From Ascoidea asiatica (Eukaryota; Ascomycota; Saccharomycetes; Ascoideales; Ascoideaceae), in contig BCKQ01000002.1 in assembly GCA_001600695.1 (NCBI GenBank), forward strand, positions 2,181,340 through 2,245,339: a DNA stretch of 64,000 nucleotides, read 5' to 3'. Position numbers and translations under genes: made by a program. The first letter of the stretch is position 1. Every line of letters begins with the position of its first letter. The notes beneath the pieces were generated by a model. The model did not search any database, was not told where the DNA came from, and saw only the letters and a program-made list of their open reading frames with translations. This document shows, piece after piece, positions 31,994-42,846 of this stretch.

Positions 31994-33895
31994 ATGGCAC
32001 CATTGAATAATCATCCATTTATTGGGTTTCATAATATTGATACTGAATATTCAAATGATGATAAAGAAAATATATCAAATTTAAATAATTCAATCTCAAA
32101 TATAATTTCAAATCCAAATAATAAAGATAAAGATAAAGAAAAAGAGAATGATAAAAAAGTTCATAAAATTATTACAAAATCTTATTCTGATTCAAAAAGA
32201 TACTCAATTAATTCAATCACAAGATTAAAACCATTGAATGATTCAAATTTAAAAAACTCTTCGACTTCTTATTCAAAAAAATCTTTTTTGAAATTCGCAA
32301 CTCCTTTATCGAATAAAGATAAAGATAATAAAAATAAAATTAAAAATAATAATAACAATAACAATAATAATAGCTTCTCAACTTTAAGATCAAGAAAATC
32401 AAAACACTCAACTGATTCTGATAAACAAATAAAGGAGATTTCAAAAACTACTCAATCCCAATCTCATTCACAAAAAGTAAAATTGAAAGTACAAGATAAT
32501 AAATCAAAAAATAAGAATAATCACAAAAAAGTTAGTAACGATAAGAGTAATGAAAATTATGAAATTCAAATTATTCATAATAATAATCTATCATATAATA
32601 ATAAACATACACTCAAAGCTAAAAATTTAACAAAATCTAATAAGAATAATAATAATAAAAAAAATCATAAAAATTGTCAAGAAAAGACTTTAAGATTATT
32701 AAAAACTTTATTAGATGTTTCTTTATCAATAACAACAATTGGAATTTTAGCAATTTATAAATTACAACTTAAATTAGTTTATTTACCATCTTTAAATGAT
32801 GGTTTGAATAAAATTGATACTCCTTTACAATATGATATGCCAAATTATCAAGAAATTAATCTAAAAACAATTGATAATATTTTTTTACAAACATATATTT
32901 TAAGACAAAATCCATATTCTTTAGATTATAAAAATAAAACTGTAATCATTTGTTGTCCAAATGCTGGTAATATTGGACATTCATTACCAATTGTTAAAAT
33001 ATTTTATCAAAAATTCAATTACAATGTTTTGATTTTTTCTTATAGAGGTTATGGTAAATCAACTGGTTCTCCAAATGAATCTGGTTTGAAAATTGATAGT
33101 AAAACAATTTTAAATTTCTTAAATCATGATTATCAATTAAGAAAAAGTAAAATTATTCTATATGGTAGATCAATTGGAGGTGCTGTTGCGATTTATATGG
33201 CTTATGTTTCTTCTTTAATATTGAAAAATCAACAATTATTAAAACAGGTTAGAAGTAAAACTCATAGTAGAACAAGTAGTAAAAGATACAATTCTTTTAA
33301 TGCCAATAATAATAATAATAAACTTCATGAGCTTATAAATGATAGCAATAATAATAATGACAACGATAGTAACGATGATAATAATGATGATGATAATGAT
33401 AGTGATGATGACAGTTCATTACAATTAAATAATAGTTGCTCTGCTATTGGTTGTATGGATTTCGAAGGTATGTTTTTCTCTAAAACTCATAATCAAAATT
33501 TAAATGATGATAATGGAAATTTGAATAATCAATGCAATGATCTTGAATTGGATGAAGATTTTAAGATTTCAGGTATAATTTTAGAAAATACTTTTTTAAA
33601 TATTAGAAAAGTTATACCACATATCTTCCCAATGCTATCCTATTTATCATTTTTATGTCATCAAGTTTGGCCAAGTGAAAAATATATGAAATTTATTAAT
33701 AAAGATATACCAATGTTATTTTTATCTGGGTTAAAAGATGAAATTGTACCTCCTGAACATATGAAAGAATTATTCAAGATTTCAAATTCAAAAAATAAAC
33801 AAATTTTTACATTTGAAAAAGGATATCATAATGACACAATAAATCAAAAGTATTATTGGAAACATGTTTATGATTTTCTTGAAAATGACGTTTAG
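31994..33895 (+). CDS. alpha/beta hydrolase of the BEM46/ABHD13 type with N-rich extension and acidic insert
   Basis: 633 residues. An Asn/Lys/Ser-rich N-terminal half (1-230) precedes a single membrane segment at about 240-262 (SLSITTIGILAIYKL). The hydrolase domain follows: NAGNIGHSLPI oxyanion region, SYRGYGKSTGSP, nucleophile elbow GRSIGG with S393, acid D582 in GLKDEIVPPEHM, and H612 in KGYHND. This order matches the membrane-anchored BEM46/ABHD13 group (S. cerevisiae YNL320W). A long Asn/Asp-rich insert (about 430-520) separates the nucleophile from the remaining catalytic residues, far longer than in relatives. The substrate of this group is unsettled. All three catalytic residues are present. 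Confidence 0.88.
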   Translation: MAPLNNHPFIGFHNIDTEYSNDDKENISNLNNSISNIISNPNNKDKDKEKENDKKVHKIITKSYSDSKRYSINSITRLKPLNDSNLKNSSTSYSKKSFLKFATPLSNKDKDNKNKIKNNNNNNNNNSFSTLRSRKSKHSTDSDKQIKEISKTTQSQSHSQKVKLKVQDNKSKNKNNHKKVSNDKSNENYEIQIIHNNNLSYNNKHTLKAKNLTKSNKNNNNKKNHKNCQEKTLRLLKTLLDVSLSITTIGILAIYKLQLKLVYLPSLNDGLNKIDTPLQYDMPNYQEINLKTIDNIFLQTYILRQNPYSLDYKNKTVIICCPNAGNIGHSLPIVKIFYQKFNYNVLIFSYRGYGKSTGSPNESGLKIDSKTILNFLNHDYQLRKSKIILYGRSIGGAVAIYMAYVSSLILKNQQLLKQVRSKTHSRTSSKRYNSFNANNNNNKLHELINDSNNNNDNDSNDDNNDDDNDSDDDSSLQLNNSCSAIGCMDFEGMFFSKTHNQNLNDDNGNLNNQCNDLELDEDFKISGIILENTFLNIRKVIPHIFPMLSYLSFLCHQVWPSEKYMKFINKDIPMLFLSGLKDEIVPPEHMKELFKISNSKNKQIFTFEKGYHNDTINQKYYWKHVYDFLENDV

Positions 33896-34480
33896 AAATA
33901 GTTGAATTAGATTTGACAATGTACTATACGTTTTTTTTTTGTCTTTTCCCTTTTTTTTTGCTTTTTTTTTTGTTTTCATCTTTAAACATTTTAATATTTA
34001 GTTTTCTCTTTTTGGTTTCCTCTTTTTCGGTTTCTCAACTTTTACTTTCTTGAATTCTTGTTACTTTTTGTTTTAAATTTCATTTAAATTGGGCATTTTT
34101 AGTTTTTGGTTAAATTTGATACGTATGATATATATACTTTCATAGAATGTTTTAAATCTTTGTTCTTTTCTTACATATAATTTTTTATATTTTATATTTT
34201 CATTACAAAAATATTTGTGTTTCAAAATTTCAAAAAAGAAAAAGTAGATCTATGATAAAATGCAGTAAAATTCTTTTAATGACGAAGTATTAAAGACATA
34301 AAATTAAGTCGAAATATATTTAGGTGAAAAATGATAAAGTTAAATGTTATTTCCTTTATTGAAAAAAAAAAAAAGTGAAAAAAAAAAACTAATGAAAGAT
34401 TTTTCATTTATTTTTAATTGTGTATAATGAAATTTTGAAATCTATTTATGATTCAATGATTAATGTAAAATTCTCATTTA
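33896..34480. other. convergent intergenic spacer
   Basis: AT-rich region between two convergent stop codons, rich in poly-T runs (33930-33970) and A runs (34360-34390). No gene is seen. Confidence 0.6.
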
Positions 34481-35902
34481 TTATTGCAATTCCATACTTG
34501 CTCTTGGAGTTATCTTTTTCTCATTTAAATTTATCATTTCTAAAGTATTTAATAAAGAGCTTGATCTATTTTTTTTCCTTGAATTATTTTCATTATTATT
34601 GTTATTTAAGTTTTTATTAATATCATTTTTATTAATATTAATTCTTGAATTTTTATTATTTAAACTTGAATTTGAATTGAAGAAAAATTTATAATAAATA
34701 TATTGAAAACCAATAAAAATATCTAAAGAAGTTTGAAAAAAAGCAAAAAAAATAAAATAAAAATTAACTTGATTTGTACCGAATAATAAATAAGTTATTT
34801 TTATAAAATCTCCACAATACCAACTAAATAACATTATAGATTTAAAACCTTTAATTGATTTTAATCTATTTAATAATAAAATTTGAGGTAAAGGTAATAA
34901 ACTTTCAATTAAAAGATTTAAAATTCCAATTAAATTTGAATAAAATTGATTTTTTTTAAATAAATAAGTTAAAAAAAATGAAAAAAATGAAAAAGATATT
35001 ATAAAATACCAATAACTTTTAGAATTATCCCATTGCCAAAATTTAAAAGATCTTTTATAATATGGATCAAAGAATCTTAAAAAATTAGTAAAAATTATAA
35101 ATATTATTAGTATAAAGAATTTTAAAATATTTGTTAATAAATAAATTGGAATTGAATTTTGAAATGAAAATAAATATGAAGATATTAATGAAGAAAATGA
35201 ATAAGATAATGAATAAGATGATGAAGATTTATTTGATGAAGAAGAAGAAGAATATAATAGCTGTGAATCCATTGAGGTATTATTATTTGATTGAGATGAA
35301 GAAGGTAAGATTATTTTCTCATTTTGATTAGAGTTATTTAAATCATTAATTGATAAGTTATCAATATTTATATTATTATTATTATTATCAATATTGGAAA
35401 GTGATTTTGAATTTGAGTTTGATAAGAATAATTTATTAAATAAAGTTGAAATCTGATAAAATATAGAATTATGATTATGTAAAGAGATTATATTAAAATT
35501 ATCATTTAAAGTTATTGGATTTAATTTATAATATAAAGAAATATAAAGTAAAATAATTTGAATAAAAACCATTGAAAAAGATTGTCTTAATAAAGTTTTT
35601 TCAAAAGGTTGAATTAAATAATAATTTATTCTTAAAATTGCAGATAATAACATTGTACAACAAATATCAATTGAGAAACCAAAAGTTGATTTATTTTTAA
35701 TTATACTTAATATTGTTGAACCATAAGAGAATATTGGAGTTATTGACATTATATTATTTATGATAAATTGAAAAGTTAACCATTCAGGTATAACTAAATA
35801 TAATAAACCAGGTTGTGGTTTTGAAGTTAATGGAGTTAAATTATTTTGTAGATTATCATTATTATTTACATTTTCTGCCAGTGGAGGTGGATTATCGATC
35901 AT
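34481..35902 (-). CDS. ANY1: PQ-loop membrane protein, ANY1-like
   Basis: 473 residues, multi-spanning. The N-terminal PQ-loop repeat (about 35-120) contains PEWLTFQFIINNIMSITPIF and a conserved GFSIDICCTMLLSAILRI. A Ser/Asn-rich loop (about 165-250) follows. A second PQ-loop unit has LLPLPQILLLNRLKSIKGF (near residue 339) and SWYCGDFIKITYLLFGTNQV. This two-repeat arrangement matches yeast Any1/Cfs1 (YMR010W), an endosome/Golgi protein that antagonises phospholipid flippase mutants. The C-terminal tail is polar and Asn-rich. A generic PQ-loop protein is the alternative. Confidence 0.8.
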   Translation of the reverse strand: MIDNPPPLAENVNNNDNLQNNLTPLTSKPQPGLLYLVIPEWLTFQFIINNIMSITPIFSYGSTILSIIKNKSTFGFSIDICCTMLLSAILRINYYLIQPFEKTLLRQSFSMVFIQIILLYISLYYKLNPITLNDNFNIISLHNHNSIFYQISTLFNKLFLSNSNSKSLSNIDNNNNNINIDNLSINDLNNSNQNEKIILPSSSQSNNNTSMDSQLLYSSSSSSNKSSSSYSLSYSFSSLISSYLFSFQNSIPIYLLTNILKFFILIIFIIFTNFLRFFDPYYKRSFKFWQWDNSKSYWYFIISFSFFSFFLTYLFKKNQFYSNLIGILNLLIESLLPLPQILLLNRLKSIKGFKSIMLFSWYCGDFIKITYLLFGTNQVNFYFIFFAFFQTSLDIFIGFQYIYYKFFFNSNSSLNNKNSRININKNDINKNLNNNNNENNSRKKNRSSSLLNTLEMINLNEKKITPRASMELQ

Positions 35903-36896
35903 ATTATTATTGAAATATTAATGAGTATTATTGTTTTTTATATTAGAAAGTTTGTTAAAAAAAAAAAATGAATTTAAAGAGATATTTTGAAGAAAATTGA
36001 TGATAAAGAAAGATTTATTAATATGATACAAGAATAGGATATAAATAGTGATGTTTATTTCTCATTTTATTTTATATTTATTTACAGACTCAGTGAGTAA
36101 AGTTCGAAATAAATTGAATTCTTTATTTATATATTTCTTTATCGATTTTTGATATCTTATTTCTATATTTCTTGATTGTTGATTGATAATTCTATATTTA
36201 TTTATTTTTATATCTTTATACTGTATTTCTAGATTTCTGAATTTCTTTCAGATGATGAATTAGCTGTGATTATTGTAGATGAAAATATGAAGAAGACACC
36301 AGAATGTACTATTAAATAACTCTGTAATAGTTCTAATGATTTAAAGATGAATATATCAAATAGATGATAATAAATAGAAGATAATAAATAGAAAATAATA
36401 AGTAGATAGAAAGTAAACAGTAAACAACAGTTACTAAATATTAAATGCCAAATATCTGAGATCTGAGATCAAAGATCAAAATCTAGTTTTATTTTAGACT
36501 GGTGAAAAAGTTTATGTGTAACGTTAACGATCCGGAACGAAAACAGAAAAAGGCACAGGCCAAAAGAGAGCCGGCCGGATCCGCGCGAGCTCGGCTGTGC
36601 CTCCGCTGGTATGCTAAGCCCACCGTGCACGGAATGAGCACACGGAAAACACGCGTCTGTCACGTTATATCTCGAGTCCGATAACAAGGGACTGCTTCCT
36701 GTTTGGGAACGACTCCAATATTATGGTAGTCTTAATTGAAAAAGCCAATTCTCTGGGTCTCTTTCCTATTTTGGAATTAAAATGAGGTTATACTACTTTT
36801 ATTTTAACATAAATCAATATATATTTGCATATTTGCATATTTGTCTGTTTGTATATTATTGTTTAAAAAAAACAGGCATTCATTAACTTTCATAAC
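35903..36896 (-). promoter_or_regulatory. promoter region of the PQ-loop gene with a GC-rich island
   Basis: AT-rich leader to about 36470, a GC-rich island (about 36520-36720) with an ACGCGT box at 36651-36656 and clustered CGG/CCGG words (GCCGGCCGGATCC near 36570), then AT-rich 3' flank of the next gene with TATTTGCA repeats near 36825. No gene is seen. Confidence 0.5.
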
Positions 36897-38234
36897 TTAT
36901 TCCAAGGAGTCTTTGATTGAATCATCTTCAAAATTATCTATATCCATATCATCAATATTTAAGTTATTTAATTTAGTTAAAACTGAAGATGAAAGTTCAT
37001 CATTTTTATCTTTATTGAGATGAATAATATTATCTAAATTTTTTGATTTTATTATATCTTTAAAAATTTCCCAATCTTTTAAATCTTTTATTAATAAACC
37101 AATTAACATTGAGGGATCTAATTCTTTTAAATGTAATTTTTTAAAAATTTTTGTATGATAAGTTTTAAAATATTCTTCATTATCAATATTATCTTGATTA
37201 TTATTATTATTATTATTATCAATATTTTCAATATTTTCAATATTTTCATAATGTTGAGCAAAATGTGGATTTAAATAAAATAAATAGTTATCTTGAAATC
37301 CAATAAAATAAAAACTTGAACTTGGTTTACCACCTGCAATTCCAATTGAATAATTTTTTAAACTTAATAAAACTTTAATACTATTCCAATAAATTGGATT
37401 AATATTATCAATACCTAATCTTAAACCAAATAATAATAAAACTGAATTATTTAAGTTAAGTAATTTTAAAATTTCATTTTCATATATATCACCATTATCA
37501 CTACTTAAATAAACTTTTAAATTATTTATATTATTATTATTATTATTAACTAAATATTCAATTGATTTTGAAGCAGTTTTTGGTCCAAACCATTCTCCTG
37601 GATTTTTATTACTATATTTAATAAAATTATGAATTGAGAAATAATTTTCTGGTTTATCATTAAAATAATTAATAATTTTTTTATATTCAATTAAATCATT
37701 ATTATTTTTATTATTATTTTCAATAGAATTACTATTTTGATTATGATTTTGATTTTGATTTTTATTGAATATTAAAGATGATAAAGTAAAATCTCTACCT
37801 AATTTTAAAAAAATTAATGAATTTGCTAATAAAGATTGTGAAGTTCTTATCATACAACCCCAACCACAATCTGTTATAAAACCATTTTGATTTAAATTAT
37901 ATAAATCAAAATTATATATTGAATTTTTTAAATGTTGACTTAAAGTTATTGAACTTGATAATAATGTATTACTATTATTATTATTATTATTATCATTAAT
38001 ATTATTATTATTCGGAAGTTCATTATTAAGCTCGGTATTATCTATGGATGATTCTAAATCAGATTCTGAAGTTTTTATATCTTTTTCATTTGAAATTAAA
38101 GGAAAATTCATTCTATAAGTTAATAAAACTTTTGAATAAATATCTTCTATGAATTCTTTTGGCCATTCTTGAGTATTATTATCAGTTAAAGTTAAAAATC
38201 TATTAAATGAAGTTAAAATATCATTATTATCTTG

Positions 38235-38267
<33 letters not shown>

Positions 38268-38471
38268 TTGATCAATTTTAATATAATTATCTTTTAAATC
38301 AGTTGAAATCACATTATCATCTTTATTATTAACTTGATAAGTTTTACCTAAGATTACCAATGGATTTACAAAATCATCTAAATGTAATTCTTTATTATTG
38401 CTGCTATTACTATAGTTATTATAAAATAAATGTTGAATAACTTTTTGTATTGTTGCATTTATCGATGTCAT
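36897..38471 (-). CDS. ATG4: autophagy cysteine protease Atg4 with an unusual catalytic Asn
   Basis: 524 residues, longer than usual because of several Asn runs. Atg4 cleaves the C-terminus of Atg8 and later removes it from phosphatidylethanolamine. The catalytic Cys is C206 in the hallmark TDCGWGCMIRTSQSLLAN. Further family segments are GEWFGPKTASKSIEYL and AGGKPSSSFYFIGFQ. The catalytic His is H403. The residue two before it, which is Asp in the DPH motif of the family, is Asn here (N401, codon AAT; LNPHFAQ). The C-terminus is acidic. Another deviation is not seen. The upstream island has four CGATAAC words, of possible relevance because ATG genes are nitrogen-controlled. Confidence 0.93.
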
Positions 38472-38746
38472 TTTCTAAATACTTCTCTGAATTTCAAAGT
38501 TTACCATTAAAATTATATCTTCTTATCGTTTTCTTTTTTTTTTGATTTTATTTTTTATTATGTTTTTGCTATTTCTTTCTGTCTTTCTTTCTTTCTTTCT
38601 CCTGCATTAAATAAACGAGAAGTAATAAACAACTTGAAATGATATTTGATTCCTGAGTATAAATAACAATCAATCACTACAAAAATAAATAATACAAATA
38701 TTTATTACAGTACTGATGCCAAAGCTGATCGAATGATTGAGCCCAG

Positions 38747-38796
38747 CGATAACCGCAGCGGAGTGTTATCGTTATCGCAAACAGTGAGCGTTATCG
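38747..38796. promoter_or_regulatory. cluster of four CGATAAC (GATA-type) words
   Basis: CGATAAC at 38747-38753, and its complement GTTATCG at 38765-38771, 38771-38777 and 38790-38796, all within 50 bp and about 280-330 bp upstream of the ATG4 start codon. GATA factors (Gln3/Gat1 type) control nitrogen-responsive genes in yeasts; their preferred core is GATAAG, so binding here is only a suggestion. Confidence 0.45.
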
Positions 38797-38815
38797 CCCG
38801 GAGAGAGTACTGAGG

Positions 38816-38821
38816 CACGTG
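38816..38821. promoter_or_regulatory. CACGTG E-box upstream of ATG4
   Basis: Palindromic CACGTG, the site for Cbf1/Pho4/Tye7-type bHLH factors, in the same island as the CGATAAC cluster. A second CACGTG is at about 63576. Confidence 0.45.
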
Positions 38822-38870
38822 GTGCAGACTTCCGGTCAGGTCGTAAGTTGTACTTTACGAGGTTTCCGTT

Positions 38871-38915
38871 TTTGCTGCTTTTGCTGCTTTTGATGCTTTT
38901 GCTGCTTTTGCTGCT
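38871..38915. repeat. 9-bp tandem repeat TTTGCTGCT, 5 copies
   Basis: Five head-to-tail 9-bp units, one of them TTTGATGCT, in the ATG4 upstream island. Confidence 0.9.
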
Positions 38916-39205
38916 TCTGGTGATTGTGATCGCTTTGTTTGCTCTACAAATGCAATGTTTATTATAACTCTAGTTCTAAGAAATTTTTAAGCTAAGAAAC
39001 ATAATAGCTGAAGAAGAAAATATAAAACACATTATAATAAAATTACCCACAATATACATATTAATAATAAAAGTTTTGAAATGATCTTGGAAAATAAAAT
39101 ATAATTACAGCCAACATGGAATGATTGAATAATTTAATAATTGAATTCATAAACATTAAAAGAGAAAAAAGAATAAATTTTAAACTAATTTATTTATTAC
39201 TTGTT

Positions 39206-41350
39206 TCATTTATCATCACTATCATTATCATTATCATTATTATTTAATTTCATTTTTTTATTGGGAATGTTATTTTCATTTTCACTATCTTCTGGTTTTC
39301 TTTTATCTCCTGAATTTGCAGTTGGCGGAGCTGTTGAAGTAGCTGAAGTAGCAGATGGAGGTTGAACTAATGGTACTTCATTGGAAGATGTTGTAGATGG
39401 TTCTTTAACTTCTTCAATATCTAATTCTTCAAGAACTTCAAGATCATCATTATCATCATCTTCTTCATCAAGAACAAGAAAATGATCTCCCATATTTACA
39501 ATTCCATCATTATCTTCATCATTTTGTTTTTCTTGTTCTGAATTTTCATTTTTAAGTGGAACTTCTAAAACTGTTGGTAAATAAACAAATTTTTCACTAC
39601 CAACAGTTTCATCTTCTAAAATATATAATTCAATATTTGCTTTGAGATCATTATCATCTTTTATACTTACAATTTCACCAGATTTAAAACCTAAAGAAAA
39701 TAAAGTTCTATCTAAATTATCTTCATATTCAATATCATAAATTAATTTATTATTACCAATAACAATACTAATATCATTATCATCTTGTTCTTCATCAAAA
39801 TATTCAAAATCATCAAAAAATGATTCAATAAATACTCTTAAAGTTAATTCTGGTATATCTTTTTTTAAATTTTTAATTCTAACAATTTCTCTAAAAACTG
39901 TACAAGCTGGACAATTTTTTGAATTTTCTGATAAACTTGCACCACTCATAATATAATTACCATCATTTGAAGTAAAAACAATTTTTGGTTCTGTATAATT
40001 TTGTAAAATATCAAATTGTGTTAAAGATTGTAAAGCAGAAAATCCAGAAATTATTGCATTAGTTGTTGCAATTGCAGGTATTATATTTCCAGCAATTTGT
40101 TTTATATCAAATTTTGATTTTAATTGAATATTAAATATATAAGATCTGATATTTGAAGCAGAAACAACAAAATTTAAAGTATCTTCATCATCTTTATCAA
40201 ATTCAATAAATGAATTTAAATCATTTTTTTTTAAATCAATTAATCTTAATCTTAAAATTTTTATTGAATTAATAAAAATTGATAAATTTTCTTTTAAATT
40301 CCAAATTATTGATGGATTTTTTAAATTTTCAATTAAAATTTTTTTTGGATTAAAATTTTTTAAAATTTCATTTTGAATATCATTATTATAAATTATTGGA
40401 ATTGGAGATTTTCTTGATTTCCATAAAGTTGTAATTTTTAATAATTTATTAATATCATCAACAAATATTTTTTGAATAATTTTTAAAGTTATTGAATTTT
40501 CAAAATCTTTATCAGATTTATTTAATTCATTTAATTCATTTGATGATGATAAAAGATCTCTGAATTCCATTAATTCTAATTGTTCATTTTTAAGATTTTC
40601 TAATTGATCATTTTCTTTATTAATTTCTTGAATATTTGTGGTGGTGGTGGTGGTGGTGGTAGTAGTAGTATTTTCATCATTTAATTCATTTTGAATATTT
40701 TTTAAATCACTTAATTGATTTGTATCATCAGATTCACCAAATAATTGAGGTAATAAAAAAGCTTTTGCCCAATTTATACAATGAATTGGTTGTGAAGGAG
40801 TTGATCTTATTGTACAAACAGGAAATTGAGTTTCAACATCTTTTTTTGTACATTCATAACATTCCGATTTATAAGGTATAATTGGTAAAATTTGACCACT
40901 AAAACCAGTTGTACCAGATTCAATAAATGGTTTTTTTAAAAATAAACAAATTTTATTAATATAAGATCTTGCATTAAAATTATCTAAAGCATTAAAAATT
41001 AAATTAAATTGATCAAACCAATTTAAATCAAATTTTTTAAAATCCATTATATTATCAATATATGAAATTAATTCAGTTTCTTTAAATTTAAAAAAATTTA
41101 CTGAATTTATTGCAACTTCAGATTTTGATTTTTTTATATCTTTTTGTCTAAATAAAAATTGTCTATTTAAATTTGATAAATCAATTGTATCTAAATCAAC
41201 TAAATGAATTTCTCCATAACCCATTAAAACTAAATCTTTTAATAATTCACAACCAATTCCACCAGCGCCAACTAATAAAATTTTTGCATCTTGAATTTCT
41301 TCAAATTTCTCAGCGCCAACAATTTGTTTTATATAAAAATCTCGAGCCAT
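39206..41350 (-). CDS. UBA2: SUMO-activating enzyme subunit Uba2
   Basis: 714 residues. With Aos1, Uba2 adenylates SUMO, takes it onto its catalytic Cys and passes it to Ubc9. The ATP-binding ThiF fold starts at ILLVGAGGIGCELLKDLVLMG (residues 24-44) with VDLDTIDLSNLNRQFLFR (51-68) downstream. The catalytic Cys is C179 in FPVCTIRSTPSQPIHCINWA. Zinc-ligand Cys pairs are C164/C167 and a later CPAC. An Asn/Glu/Thr-rich insert with a poly-Thr run (about residues 225-240) lies in the catalytic-Cys domain. The ubiquitin-fold domain follows at about 505-600. The tail is acidic and then Lys-rich (KRKPEDSE, PNKKMKL), compatible with nuclear import. All key residues are present. Confidence 0.95.
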   Translation of the reverse strand: MARDFYIKQIVGAEKFEEIQDAKILLVGAGGIGCELLKDLVLMGYGEIHLVDLDTIDLSNLNRQFLFRQKDIKKSKSEVAINSVNFFKFKETELISYIDNIMDFKKFDLNWFDQFNLIFNALDNFNARSYINKICLFLKKPFIESGTTGFSGQILPIIPYKSECYECTKKDVETQFPVCTIRSTPSQPIHCINWAKAFLLPQLFGESDDTNQLSDLKNIQNELNDENTTTTTTTTTTTNIQEINKENDQLENLKNEQLELMEFRDLLSSSNELNELNKSDKDFENSITLKIIQKIFVDDINKLLKITTLWKSRKSPIPIIYNNDIQNEILKNFNPKKILIENLKNPSIIWNLKENLSIFINSIKILRLRLIDLKKNDLNSFIEFDKDDEDTLNFVVSASNIRSYIFNIQLKSKFDIKQIAGNIIPAIATTNAIISGFSALQSLTQFDILQNYTEPKIVFTSNDGNYIMSGASLSENSKNCPACTVFREIVRIKNLKKDIPELTLRVFIESFFDDFEYFDEEQDDNDISIVIGNNKLIYDIEYEDNLDRTLFSLGFKSGEIVSIKDDNDLKANIELYILEDETVGSEKFVYLPTVLEVPLKNENSEQEKQNDEDNDGIVNMGDHFLVLDEEDDDNDDLEVLEELDIEEVKEPSTTSSNEVPLVQPPSATSATSTAPPTANSGDKRKPEDSENENNIPNKKMKLNNNDNDNDSDDK

Positions 41351-42846
41351 TGAATATATATTAAACTTTTATAGATACTTATATTGTTATTTATTGGAAT
41401 TGACTATTGATTGATTATCCTTTTGACTATTAATCGACAATTAAATGATTGATTGATTGAACGTTTCTATTATTCAATAGTCAATTAATACTCATTCGAC
41501 TTATTTGACTGAGAGTTCCCATGGAAAGTAAACAAGAAGTGGTAAAATTAAAGGAACTTCAACAATAATAACAATAATAAAGATAGTAACAATAACAATG
41601 CCAGTGCTAACAGTGCTTAACGCTGTGAAAGCGAAGATTCAAAAAGACGCGACAAAAACAAAACCAGTGCCATGGATGCATGCGAGTGTATGTGTGCTGA
41701 CTCAGCACTAATCCACATCCGTACACCGCTTTTTTTATCTTTTTTGTTTCCGAAATTGGAATCAAGGAGACCCGCGGTTGTGGTCTCTGTTTTGAAACTG
41801 CCCTGGTCACGGGGTATTCCATGTTAAATTCATTTCGGAACTCAGCCCTGAAATAAAAAAATACTAAGAAAATTGGAAAAAAATGAAAAAAAATGAAAGA
41901 AAAAGTAGGCGATGATTTAAAAGCTTCAATTTTTATTCTCTTTTAATGCATTTCTCATATTCTTTTTTCTTTTTTCTTTTTTTCTTCTTCTTTTTTTATC
42001 ATTAATGTGAAACAATTCTATTTTATGCTAATATTTTAATATTTGTTTTCGATACTTTTGTATCTTTCCATATATTCATAAAATACTTTTCTTGTAATTG
42101 GTTCACTAAATTAAATTATTCACTTTGTTTGAGTCGGTTTATTTATTATAGTCAAAATGGGCCGATATAGAAAATAGTGAACATCTTCAATACTTTAAAA
42201 ATCATTTGATTAGATATTATTTGAGTACAATAAAAAAAAAAGAAAAAGACCTTTTTATTGATTTCTCAATAAAGAGTAGTTTGAACGTTATTTTTCCACA
42301 ATTGCTTTGAAATTGTTAAAAAATTATGATCATTTAACTATAATTTTAATGATTTAAAGCTATAAGCCTTCTATTAGGTTGAATACTATTGAAGTAAAAT
42401 CCAGATATACCTCTTTTTAGCATGGTTCTTTTTACCAAATATATGTTTTTATAAGACATTTTATCCTTGCTGGTTGTATTTCAATTCATTGGCATTTTCT
42501 GATTTTTCTTTTTTTGGCTTATATTTTATTCTTCTAGTATTTTTCTATTCATTATCTTATATATCATTTTATTTTTTGAGATTTATATTTCTTTTAAAAA
42601 ACAACATATCTTTTACAATGACTTAAATCTTTTCTTACATATACTAAATTTTTAATCGAATTCGATGATCATGAAATAACTCATTTCCAGAATATTTTTC
42701 TTTATGCAAATATATTCAAACATACTATATATATAAATATCTTAGATATTTCTCTTTTCTTTTTTAATATCCAAAATTATTCTCAAAAATATTCAATTTT
42801 AAATAGCCAATAGAATTCAAAAATTAATAAAATAAAATAATGAAAA
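41351..42846. promoter_or_regulatory. divergent region: UBA2 promoter and upstream region of the small zinc protein
   Basis: AT-rich leader of UBA2 to about 41540, a GC-richer island (about 41595-41830) with CAGTGC at 41602, 41611 and 41665, then a long AT-rich stretch with poly-T tracts to the ATG at 42847. No gene is seen; the open frame across the island is not convincing. Confidence 0.5.

Larger units (their letters stand above)
38472..39205 (-). promoter_or_regulatory. promoter region of ATG4 with a GC-richer island
   Basis: Leader with TTTCTTTC repeats (38575-38600), then a GC-richer island (about 38710-38950) holding four CGATAAC words, one CACGTG, and a 9-bp tandem repeat; AT-rich 3' flank of UBA2 beyond. 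No gene is seen. Confidence 0.55.
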
